A program made the position numbers and the translations under genes. Positions 36,894 through 45,300 of a DNA stretch of 58,065 nucleotides are shown here, one piece after another. Origin of the DNA: Candidatus Bathyanammoxibius amoris (GTDB lineage: Bacteria > Planctomycetota > Brocadiia > Brocadiales > Bathyanammoxibiaceae); contig JAMXCW010000013.1 of NCBI GenBank assembly GCA_024451685.1, forward strand, positions 254 through 58,318, in the 5' to 3' direction. Under the pieces are notes generated by a model, which worked only from the letters and a program-made list of their open reading frames with translations, was not told the origin of the DNA and did not search any database. How positions within the stretch are numbered: position 1 is the stretch's first letter; the number at the start of each line of letters is the position of its first letter.

Positions 36894-37988
36894 CTAGCAT
36901 ATCCTCGGCAATAATTCGCCTGAGGCCATGGGCACCACCCTCTTGCCGCCGATATTTGTCCTGAGCACGACGGTGCCTTTATGGTCGGCGGTCACGTGGC
37001 CTATCTTCCGGGCCTCTCTGCCGAGGGGGTGCGAGCGCAGGGCCTCAAGGGCTTTGGCCGCGTCCGCATTATCGTCACCCTCACCGGAGGCCACAAAAGA
37101 CAGAAACCGGCCCTCATTCGCTATATAGAGCGGGTCAAGCCCTAAAATCTCGCAGGCCCCCCTGACCGGTTCGGGGACGGGTATGGAATTTTCCCATATC
37201 TCGATGCCCACACCGGCGGCGCCCGCAATCTCATTCAGCACGGACGACAACCCGCCGCGGGTGGCGTCTCGCAGACAGTGAACCTTTGCGCCGGACTTAA
37301 GCACCTTTTCTACGGGGCCCCACAGTGGCGCGGAGTCACTTTCTATCTCGGTCTCAAGGTCAAGCCCCTCGCGAGTGACCATGACGGCCATGCCGTGGAG
37401 GCCAATCGCGCCGCTGAGTATTACGGCGTCCCCCGGCCTCACAGCTTTTGGTGATATACCCTCGTATTCGACCGTGCCGACTCCCGCGGTATTTATGAAT
37501 ATCCCGTCCGCGCCGCCCCTCTCTACTACTTTTGTATCACCCGTTACCACCATCACCCCGGCATCCCTGCATGCCGCTGAAATGGACTCAACTATCCTGG
37601 ACAGGTCGCTCCGGGGGAAACCTTCTTCTATGATAAAGGAAAGACTGAGTAGCTGGGGTCTCGCCCCGCACATGGCCAGGTCGTTAACCGTGCCGTGTAC
37701 CGCGAGGCTGCCTATGTCTCCACCGGGGAAGAATATTGGCTTTACCACGAACGAGTCGGTGGTGAAGGCAATTTTCGCACTGCCAAGGTCATGGACGGAG
37801 CCGTCGTGGAGCTGCTCCAGATATTTATTGTGAAAAGCGGGCACGAAGAGCTTGCTGACCAGCTCGGCGGACGGTATGCCGCCGCTGCCGTGGGCGAGGG
37901 TAATCTTCTCTTGTGTTTCGCCGGCATTATCATGACTATGGTCATCGTTATGCGGAACGGGACACGAAGGCTTGAAGGCGTCACCCAA
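36894..37988 (-). CDS. hypE: Hydrogenase maturation protein HypE
   Basis: HypE dehydrates the thiocarbamoyl group on its C-terminal Cys to thiocyanate, then passes cyanide to iron. The required C-terminal PRIC is present, along with LAHGSGGIPSAELV, FTTDSFVVKPIFFPGGDIG and GDTKVVERG (ATP-grasp/PurM-like fold). I start at TTG 37988, four bases after the hypD stop, with AGGAGG ten bases upstream, giving 364 aa; the frame reaching 38177 only re-reads hypD. The first 20 residues include an unusual His/Asp-rich stretch, VPHNDDHSHDNAGE. Confidence 0.93.
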   Translation of the reverse strand: MGDAFKPSCPVPHNDDHSHDNAGETQEKITLAHGSGGIPSAELVSKLFVPAFHNKYLEQLHDGSVHDLGSAKIAFTTDSFVVKPIFFPGGDIGSLAVHGTVNDLAMCGARPQLLSLSFIIEEGFPRSDLSRIVESISAACRDAGVMVVTGDTKVVERGGADGIFINTAGVGTVEYEGISPKAVRPGDAVILSGAIGLHGMAVMVTREGLDLETEIESDSAPLWGPVEKVLKSGAKVHCLRDATRGGLSSVLNEIAGAAGVGIEIWENSIPVPEPVRGACEILGLDPLYIANEGRFLSFVASGEGDDNADAAKALEALRSHPLGREARKIGHVTADHKGTVVLRTNIGGKRVVPMASGELLPRIC

Positions 37989-37992
37989 GGTC

Positions 37993-39078
37993 TTAGGCCC
38001 TCCTGTAGTTAAAATAGGCCGCGCACGCCCCCTCGGCCGAGACCATGGGCGCGCCCAGGGGTGACTGTGGTGTACATCGTGTGCCGAATGCCGGACACTC
38101 GTTTGGCCTCTTAAGCCCCCGCAGTATATACCCGGCGATGCACTCCGGGGGTTCCTCCACGTCAATACCGTCCACACTGAACAGGCACTCGGCGTCGAAG
38201 CCCCGATAAGGCTCTTTTAATGCGAGGCCACTCTTTGGTATTACGCCCAACCCTCTCCATTTTCTGTCTGTCGCCTCGAAGACCTCGTCCACCGCCTGTC
38301 GCGCGAGCACGTTCCCCTCCGGCCTTGCCGACCTCCCGTAGGCGTTTTCAACCTCACACCTCCCCTCTTCAAGTTGTTTCACCACCTTGTAGACGCCGAA
38401 CAATATATCCAGCGGTTCAAAACCGGTGATTACTATGGGGACGCGGTATTTCTCCGTAATCCTCTCGTAGTCCTTCTGTCCGATGACGGTGCTTACGTGA
38501 CCCGGGGCCAGGAAGCCGTTGAGCGCCAGGTTGGGCGTGGCGAGGATGGCCTCAAGCGCGGGCGGTACGAGCACGTGCGCCACCAGGGCGGAAAAATTCT
38601 TTACGCCCAGTTTCTTTGCCTGAAGTATGGCCATGGCAACGGCCGGCGCTGTCGCCTCAAAACCTACGGAAAAGAATACTACCTTCTTATCGGGAGATTC
38701 CACGGCTATCTTTATGGCGTCGAGGGGGGAGTAAAGTATCCTGACGTCCGCCCCCTCCGCCCGGCTTGTTATAAGGTTCTTTTCAGAACCCGGCACGCGG
38801 AGCATGTCGCCGAACGAACAGAATATTACGCCGGGCTGTGACGCTATGTGCACGGCCCTGTCCAGCATTTCTATCGGGGTAACGCAAACGGGACACCCGG
38901 GGCCGTGTATCAGCGTAATCTTCTCCGGCAGCAGAGTATCTATGCCGAACTTGATTATGTTGTGGGTCTGGCCGCCGCAGACCTCCATTATCGTCCATTC
39001 ATTACGTATGACGTCCGCTATCGCCCTCACGTATTTCTGTGCCGGCTCGGAGTCCCTGTACTCGTCAACGTATTTCAT
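37993..39078 (-). CDS. hypD: Hydrogenase maturation protein HypD
   Basis: HypD, with HypC, is the scaffold on which the Fe(CN)2CO group is built. The 361-aa protein has the key Cys motifs [11 protein letters not shown] and [13 protein letters not shown], then [12 protein letters not shown], and the C-terminal cysteines of the [4Fe-4S] site ([26 protein letters not shown]). It starts six bases after hypC and is followed by hypE. Confidence 0.96.
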   Translation of the reverse strand: MKYVDEYRDSEPAQKYVRAIADVIRNEWTIMEVCGGQTHNIIKFGIDTLLPEKITLIHGPGCPVCVTPIEMLDRAVHIASQPGVIFCSFGDMLRVPGSEKNLITSRAEGADVRILYSPLDAIKIAVESPDKKVVFFSVGFEATAPAVAMAILQAKKLGVKNFSALVAHVLVPPALEAILATPNLALNGFLAPGHVSTVIGQKDYERITEKYRVPIVITGFEPLDILFGVYKVVKQLEEGRCEVENAYGRSARPEGNVLARQAVDEVFEATDRKWRGLGVIPKSGLALKEPYRGFDAECLFSVDGIDVEEPPECIAGYILRGLKRPNECPAFGTRCTPQSPLGAPMVSAEGACAAYFNYRRA

Positions 39079-39084
39079 GGCACT

Positions 39085-39312
39085 TCACAGCCCAATCTCT
39101 TTCAGGGTGTTAAAGGCGTCCTTTGCCTTCTCCTCGTCAATCTTGCTTATCGCAAAGCCGATATGCACGAGCACCCAGTCGCCCTCCTTTACGTCGTCCA
39201 GATAGGCGAGACAGGCCTCTTTTTTTGCGCCTCCAAAATCCACGATGCCCATGGTCATACCCAGGGCATTCTCTTGTATTTTTACCACCTTTCCCGGTAC
39301 GCCCAGGCACAT
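39085..39312 (-). CDS. hypC: Hydrogenase assembly chaperone HypC
   Basis: 75 aa beginning MCLGVPGKVVKI; the N-terminal Cys2 coordinates the iron moving between HypD and the hydrogenase large subunit. GDWVLVHIGFAISKIDEEKA is the usual second motif. It is the first gene of hypCDE. Confidence 0.95.
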   Translation of the reverse strand: MCLGVPGKVVKIQENALGMTMGIVDFGGAKKEACLAYLDDVKEGDWVLVHIGFAISKIDEEKAKDAFNTLKEIGL

Positions 39313-39383
39313 GTTGTGTCCTCTATCAAGCTGTCTGATATAAACTTAGGTTTAGACGGCCCTGAAGTTCTGCGCGTTTTTTG

Positions 39384-39430
39384 TGTCATTCTGAGGGAGC
39401 GAAATCCGCCGCGCGCGGCTCAGAATGACA
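39384..39430. repeat. Inverted repeat with perfect 12-bp arms in the hypC leader
   Basis: TGTCATTCTGAG (39384-39395) and CTCAGAATGACA (39419-39430) are exact inverse copies around a GC-rich 23-base loop with its own GCCGCGCGCGGC palindrome. The TCATTCTGAG-type arm resembles dispersed intergenic repeats found in many bacterial genomes. Confidence 0.75.
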
Positions 39431-39505
39431 TACGGTATATGGGGACATTTGCAGGTCTCTCAGGCCACGTCTGTTACGGTTTTAGCGGGGCATTATCATC
39501 GGCCA

Positions 39506-39534
39506 ATTAGAGTTGATTTCCCGGCACGTGTCAA
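39506..39534 (-). promoter_or_regulatory. hypC promoter (twin of the deacetylase promoter)
   Basis: On the minus strand TTGACA (39534-39529) and TCTAAT (39511-39506) are 17 bp apart. Flanks match the element at 32310-32338. The predicted leader is about 185 bases and contains the 39384-39430 inverted repeat. Confidence 0.6.
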
Positions 39535-39626
39535 ATAGAATCTGTGTCATGAGCAAGCCGTCGTCGCTTTTCTAAAATCTCTTTGCTGGAGCCCCATATA
39601 TGCGTATGCGCCGGACAGGTTTTTAA

Positions 39627-40241
39627 ATGAAAAGCATCTCCGATCAGGAACTCTTGGAACTTATCCGTAAGGGTATAGACCCGGATAGCGTTAAAGCCGC
39701 AGATCCCAGGGCCACCCGCAAGAGGCTGGAAGAGTTTTTCAGCCGGATGGGTGACGCCATTAGACCGAAGTTGAAATCAGATTCAGATTCGAAAAAAAAG
39801 AAGGTGGTCACGCCCGTTCCGAAGGGACGTATCCTGATATATACAGACGGCGCGTCGCGGGGTAACCCCGGCAAGGCGGGGATAGGCGTGGTCATCCGCG
39901 ACGGGGAGCATAACGTTCTGGATGAGATAGGTGAATATATAGGGGAGACAACAAACAACGTAGCCGAATACAGGGCGCTGATAAGAGGTTTGGAGTGGGC
40001 GCTTGAATACCACCCGGTGAAGGTGGATGTTTTTTGCGACAGTGAGTTGGTGGTTAAACAGGTAAACGGGCAGTATAAGGTAAGGGCGCCGTCAATACTG
40101 CCCCTTCACAGGGAGGCCCGGAAGCTTATTGGGAAACTGCCGGAGTGGCGGCTGCAATATATCCCGAGGGAAGAAAACGTTCAGGCCGACGCCCTGGCAA
40201 ATGAAGGCATAGATGAGTACCTGGACAGCACTATTGACTGA
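39627..40241 (+). CDS. rnhA: Ribonuclease HI-type protein with N-terminal extension
   Basis: 204 aa. The catalytic core (about residues 70-200) has IYTDGASRGNPGKAGIGVVI (first Asp), NVAEYRALIRGLEWAL (Glu), VDVFCDSELVVKQVNG (Asp) and ENVQADALANEGI (last Asp), as in bacterial/archaeal short RNase HI that cut RNA in RNA-DNA hybrids. About 68 residues precede the core: a charged helical region of unknown role. ATG follows a weak AGG. Confidence 0.88.
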   Translation: MKSISDQELLELIRKGIDPDSVKAADPRATRKRLEEFFSRMGDAIRPKLKSDSDSKKKKVVTPVPKGRILIYTDGASRGNPGKAGIGVVIRDGEHNVLDEIGEYIGETTNNVAEYRALIRGLEWALEYHPVKVDVFCDSELVVKQVNGQYKVRAPSILPLHREARKLIGKLPEWRLQYIPREENVQADALANEGIDEYLDSTID

Positions 40242-40308
40242 GAAACGTTCCATGTTTTTTAAGCATGATGTGTAAGAATTCTCCCACGGGCTACTTTTGT
40301 GATTACGA

Positions 40309-40354
40309 GGGGCGTAGCCCCGAAGCAATCTCCGTATGTTCAAGAGATTGCTTC
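40309..40354. repeat. Two-hairpin intergenic repeat
   Basis: GGGGC-GTA-GCCCC (40309-40321) is followed by GAAGCAATCTC (40322-40332) and its exact inverse GAGATTGCTTC (40344-40354). The GAGATTGCTTCGCTTCGCTC stretch with CAATGACA after it resembles widely dispersed bacterial repeats. Confidence 0.7.
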
Positions 40355-40464
40355 GCTTCGCTCGCAATGACAGATGAAATACGGTGTGTTGAGACATGGC
40401 GTACAATACGCAGAAACGTTTCGTGTTTTTAGGGCTTCTGGCAGTGCTGGATACCCTTTTGTTC

Positions 40465-40493
40465 TTGACAATTAGTGCGTATAGAAATAGAAT
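40465..40493 (+). promoter_or_regulatory. Promoter of the acidic zinc-site protein
   Basis: TTGACA (40465-40470) and TAGAAT (40488-40493) are 17 bp apart, about 105 bp before the ATG at 40598. Confidence 0.6.
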
Positions 40494-40597
40494 TTGGGTT
40501 TATATTTTAGCCCGTGAAGGGAGGTGGAGTTTTAGTAAAAACACTGGCCTATCTGTTTGCTCCCGTGAGGGATGTACGGGGGCAAGGAGGATGATAA

Positions 40598-40900
40598 ATG
40601 ATACACTATTCGTGTGATATGTGCGGTAAGGTCATACAGGCTGAAGAGGAGTTAAGGTATGTCGTAAAGATAGAGATTTATCCCGCTGATTGCGTGGAGG
40701 AGGAAAACGAGGAGTTTGACGACATCAGGGACGATCTGGCAGAGTTCAACCTTGAAGATGAGAGAGAACCGGAAGACTCTGATGACGAAGATATGGAATA
40801 TAAGACCCTCCGTTTTGATTTATGTTCAGAATGTCACAAGTCATACGTGCGAGACCCACTATTTGCGAAGAGTTACAGGAGCCGATTCTTTGACAACTAA
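40598..40900 (+). CDS. Small acidic protein with a likely split zinc site
   Basis: 100 aa, not a named family to me. AAGGAGG lies seven bases before the ATG, so the start is firm. Two Cys pairs, YSCDMCGK (residues 5-10) and DLCSECHKS (about 77-81), are separated by a very acidic stretch (about 34-65), and could bind one zinc. The C-terminus is basic. Possible nucleic-acid or protein adaptor, but that is only inferred from composition. Confidence 0.7.
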   Translation: MIHYSCDMCGKVIQAEEELRYVVKIEIYPADCVEEENEEFDDIRDDLAEFNLEDEREPEDSDDEDMEYKTLRFDLCSECHKSYVRDPLFAKSYRSRFFDN

Positions 40901-40988
40901 ACAGGTGATGGGTCTTTTCCTCCCATAAATAAGGTCCCGCCGCTGAATTTCTTACCCAGTTGGCCATTGGCGATAGCGATGTAGAAAC

Positions 40989-42251
40989 ATGGTGATGACA
41001 TTAGCGGAAAATATTATTGCAGCGCATACGGAGCAGGGCGAAGTCAGGGCCGGAGAGTTCGTGTACGCCGGAGTTGATTTCTGCCTGGGTAACGACATTA
41101 CTGCCCCCATAGCCATAAAGGAGTTCGAAAACGCCGGCATTGACAGGGTGTTTGACAGGAAGAGAATAGCCCTGGTTCCGGACCATTTTACGCCTAACAA
41201 GGACATCGCCTCCGCGGAGCAGGTGAAGATACTCCGGGGGTTTGCGCAGAGGCACCGGCTTGAATATTTCTTTGAGATAGGGCGGATGGGAATAGAGCAC
41301 GCGCTGTTGCCTGAGATGGGGCTGGTGCTGCCGGGCGAGCTGGTGATAGGGGCTGATTCACACACGTGTACGTACGGCGCGCTGGGCGCCTTTGCCGTCG
41401 GCGTCGGTAGTACCGACCTTGCGGCCTGTTTCGCCACCGGGAAGGTGTGGCTGAAGGTGCCGGAGACGATACGGTTCGTTTTCGACGGAAAACTGCCGCG
41501 ATGGAGTTCGGGGAAAGACCTGATTCTGCACGTAATTGGCGATATCGGCGTAGACGGCGCGTTGTACAAGGTGATGGAATTTACGGGCCCGGCCATCTCG
41601 TCGCTGCCTATGGACGACCGTTTTGCCATATGCAACATGGCGATAGAGGCGGGCGCGAAGACGGGGATTATCGCGACGGACGGCGTAACTGAGGACTATG
41701 TGAAGGGCCGGGCGAAAAGGGATTACAGGCCATATTCCGCCAACGGCAACGGGGGCAGCGTTGAGACGCGCAGCTATGACGCCTCGAAGATCTCGCCACA
41801 GGTGGCTCTGCCAAGTCTGCCATCGAACGTCCGCCCTGTGGAAGAGCTCTCCGGCGTGAAGATTGATCAGGTGGTTATAGGCTCCTGTACCAACGGCAGG
41901 ATATCCGACCTTAGGATAGCGGCCGGGCTGCTTCAGGGCCGGCAGGTACACCCGTCTGTAAGGCTTCTGATATTTCCCGCGACACAGGAGATTTATCTCC
42001 AGGCGATGAAGGAGGGCCTGATGGACACGTTCGTCCGCGCGGGGGCCGCGGTGTCCACGCCGACCTGTGGGCCGTGCCTGGGCGGTCATTCGGGGGTACT
42101 GGCCGAGGGAGAGAGGTGTCTGGCGACCACGAACCGGAATTTCCCCGGCAGGATGGGTCACCCGAAGAGCGAGGTCTTTCTTTGCAGTCCTGCCGTAGCG
42201 GCCGCATCGGCCGTAACTGGCAGTATTACTCATCCCGCAGAACTGAATTAG
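40989..42251 (+). CDS. leuC: 3-isopropylmalate dehydratase large subunit (LeuC/HacA type)
   Basis: 420 aa, the size of the archaeal/thermophile-type large subunit of the aconitase family. The [4Fe-4S] ligands are in VIGSCTNGRISDL and TPTCGPCLGGHSG; LVIGADSHTCTYGALGAF is also typical. The product should isomerise isopropylmalate in leucine synthesis; homoaconitase or a related hydro-lyase is possible from sequence alone. The small subunit lies 4.3 kb downstream past a giant activase gene. ATG at 40989 or 40995. Confidence 0.88.
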   Translation: MVMTLAENIIAAHTEQGEVRAGEFVYAGVDFCLGNDITAPIAIKEFENAGIDRVFDRKRIALVPDHFTPNKDIASAEQVKILRGFAQRHRLEYFFEIGRMGIEHALLPEMGLVLPGELVIGADSHTCTYGALGAFAVGVGSTDLAACFATGKVWLKVPETIRFVFDGKLPRWSSGKDLILHVIGDIGVDGALYKVMEFTGPAISSLPMDDRFAICNMAIEAGAKTGIIATDGVTEDYVKGRAKRDYRPYSANGNGGSVETRSYDASKISPQVALPSLPSNVRPVEELSGVKIDQVVIGSCTNGRISDLRIAAGLLQGRQVHPSVRLLIFPATQEIYLQAMKEGLMDTFVRAGAAVSTPTCGPCLGGHSGVLAEGERCLATTNRNFPGRMGHPKSEVFLCSPAVAAASAVTGSITHPAELN

Positions 42252-42344
42252 CGCACGGTCCCGGGCGAAGGAATTCTTTTGTTCCTGTGGTGCTTTCTTG
42301 TGCCGATTTAACCTTTGTATCATTTTCATTTTTTGAGGAGCAGT

Positions 42345-45300
42345 ATGACAGAGAGGAAATACATCGGTATAGACATAGGTTCGGTCAGTCTGAAGGTTGT
42401 ACTGGTTAACGATAAGAAAGAGGTGCTTGAGGAGCATTATGTCCGGACACACGGGCAGCCGCTCGAGACTACCATCAAGGTCTTGAAAGGCGTCTACAGC
42501 CGCACCCCCAGTGAAGAGATAAAGGGTATGGCCAGCACCGGTTCAGGCGGCAGGCTCCTCTCTGAGATATTCGGGATATACTTTGTAAACGAGGTGGTGT
42601 CACAGAGCAGGGGCACGGCCGCTTTCAACCCGGAGGTCCGGAGTATTATAGAGATTGGCGGGCAGGACTCGAAACTGATGATGATAGAGTATGACGAGGC
42701 AATCGGTCAGATAAGGGTAGCCGATTTTGCCATGAACACGATGTGTGCGGCGGGCACGGGCTCGTTTCTTGACCAGCAGGCGTCAAGGGTGGGCGTTTCT
42801 ATAGAAGACGAATTTGCCGAGCTGGCGCTGAAGTGCAAGAACCCGCCAAGGATCGCGGGCCGTTGCAGTGTATTTGCGAAGTCAGACATGATACACCTCC
42901 AGCAGGAGGCCACCCCGGTCCACGACATACTGGCCGGCCTGTGCTACGCGATGGCCAGGAACTTCAAGAGCGCCATTGCCAAGGGTAAAGAGCTGGTGAA
43001 GCCTATCGCGTTCCAGGGAGGAGTGGCAGCTAATAAGGGCATGATAAAGGCGTTTGAAGACGTCCTTGAGCTCAAGCCCGGAGAACTAATCATACCAAAA
43101 CATCATGCGTCGCTGGGCGCCATTGGTGCGGTGCTGATGCTCATGGAGAAGGGGGACGAGCACAGCTTTGAGGACCTGGGCACGGCGGAGGCGTATCTGA
43201 AAAACCGCAAGAGTGACATAGCGGTACTCGAGGGCCTTAAGGGCGACAACTATGATATCATGACTCACTGTACGCCAATAAAGGAGAACGGCAGGGTAGA
43301 GGCATACGTAGGCGTTGACGTCGGCTCAATAAGCACCAACGTTGTGGTTATAGATAAAGACAAGAACGTGCTGGCAAGACGTTATCTGATGACGGCGGGC
43401 AGGCCGCTGGAGGCGGTCTCCAAGGGGTTGTTCGAGGTTGGAATGGAGATAGGCGGCATGGTCGACGTGAAGGGGGTGTGCAGCACGGGCTCCGGGCGCT
43501 ACCTGACCGGCGACTACATAGGCGCGGACCTCACGAAGAATGAGATAACGGCCCACGCCAGGGCGGCCGTAAACGCCTGTCCGGAGGTAGACACCATTTT
43601 TGAGATTGGGGGGCAGGACTCAAAATACGTCCGGCTTGAGAACGGCGCGGTGGTGGACTTTGCCATGAACAAGGTCTGTGCCGCGGGGACGGGTTCGTTT
43701 CTGGAGGAGCAGTCGGAGAGGCTGGACGTAGCCATTAAAGAAGAATTTGGACAAAAGGCCACGAGTGCCTGTGGCCCGTGCAGTATGGGCGAGAGGTGCA
43801 CGGTGTTTATGGAATCGGATATCGTACACCACCAGCAGAAGGGGGCGGCCAAGGATGACCTGGTGGCGGGTCTTAGTTACTCCATCGTCCATAATTATCT
43901 CAACCGTGTGGTGGAGCGCAGAAAGGTAGGCAACAATATATTGTTCCAGGGGGGTGTCGCGTATAACCGCGGGGTCAAGTCGGCGTTCGAGAAGGTTACG
44001 GGAAAGAAGGTCACCGTGCCGCAACACCATGACTGCATGGGCGCGATAGGTTCCGCCATCATCGCAATGGAGGAGATGGAGTGGGAGAAATCCAAGTTCA
44101 AGGGCTTCGACCTCCGCAGCCGGAAATTCGAGATAGGCTCTTTCGTGTGCAGGGATTGTTCCAATATATGCACCGTGAAGAAGGTAGAGATTACGGGTGA
44201 AGAGCCCCTGTATTACGGCGACCGGTGCGGCAAGTTTGAGGACTCCGGGAAGCGCAAGAAGGGCAAAGGCATCCCGAGGCTGTTCAACGAGCGTATGGTC
44301 GCCTTGTTTAAGTCTTACCCTAAGGACAAACCCGATGCCCCTAACGGCATGAAGGTCGGCATCCCGCGGGCAAACATGTTCTTTGAGCTGTATCCCATGT
44401 GGAAGGCCTTCTTTACGGAACTGGGCTTCGAGGTGGTCGCCTCAAACGTCACCAACCACGAGCTCGTAAAGAAAGGCGTGGAAAATATCGCGGCCGAGAC
44501 GTGCTTCCCCATAAAGGTGGCCCACGGGCACGTGATAGACATGCTAAACGACGATATAGACTATCTGTTCATACCGAGCGTTGTGAACTTCCCCAACGAC
44601 AGTCCGAAACTGGTCCATTCCTACATGTGCCCGTATGTACAGGGGCTTCCCTATATGGTCCGCGCGGCGGTGAGGCTGGAGGGGGACGACAGAAAGTTCA
44701 AGGTGCTTGAGCCTGCCTTCCATCTGGAGTGGGGCGAAGAACATCTGAAGGAAATATTTCGTGAGATAGCCAGAGACATCGGTCAGGGCGGCCGCCGCGT
44801 GGAGACGGCCATCAGTGTCGCGCTGGAGTCGCAGCAGCGGTTCTACGACACCCTTGTCGGGCGCGGCAAAGAGATACTGGAAGGGCTGGCAGAGGACGAC
44901 GTGGCGCTGGTAATAGTGGGGAGGTCATACAACTCCTGTGACCGCGGCGTAAACCTGAACATCCCCGACAAGCTCAGGGAACTCGGCGTCCTGGCCATAC
45001 CGATGGACATGCTGCCGCTTGATGTTGTGGAAATTGCCGAGGAGTACCCGCACATGTACTGGCGGTCGGGACAGAAGATTATAGCCGCGGCGAGGCTGAT
45101 TGGCAGGGACAAGAGGTTGTATCCCCTGTACATAACCAATTTCGGTTGCGGCCCGGACGCTTTTATACTGAAACATTTTGAGAAGGAATTGTCCCACAAG
45201 CCGCAGTTGACGATAGAGATAGACGAGCACAGTGCGGACGCCGGTGTCATAACGCGCTGTGAGGCCTACCTCGACAGCCTGAAGAACGTCAGGAAGGAAG

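Larger units (their letters stand above)
39313..39626. other. Gene-free stretch between hypC and rnhA
   Basis: This 314-bp divergent gap holds the hypC promoter (39506-39534) and, between that promoter and hypC, a GC-rich inverted repeat (39384-39430). I see no ORF or tRNA here. No clear promoter for rnhA is visible. Confidence 0.7.
40242..40597. other. Gene-free stretch with repeat and promoter
   Basis: This 356-bp gap after rnhA holds two hairpins of a dispersed-type repeat (40309-40354) and then a strong promoter (40465-40493). A 73-codon open frame (40396-40617) crosses the promoter and is not believed. Confidence 0.65.

Noticed and set aside
40396-40617. 73-codon frame with one hydrophobic stretch
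   Set aside because: A strong promoter lies inside it, it has no ribosome site, and it overlaps the well-started gene at 40598.
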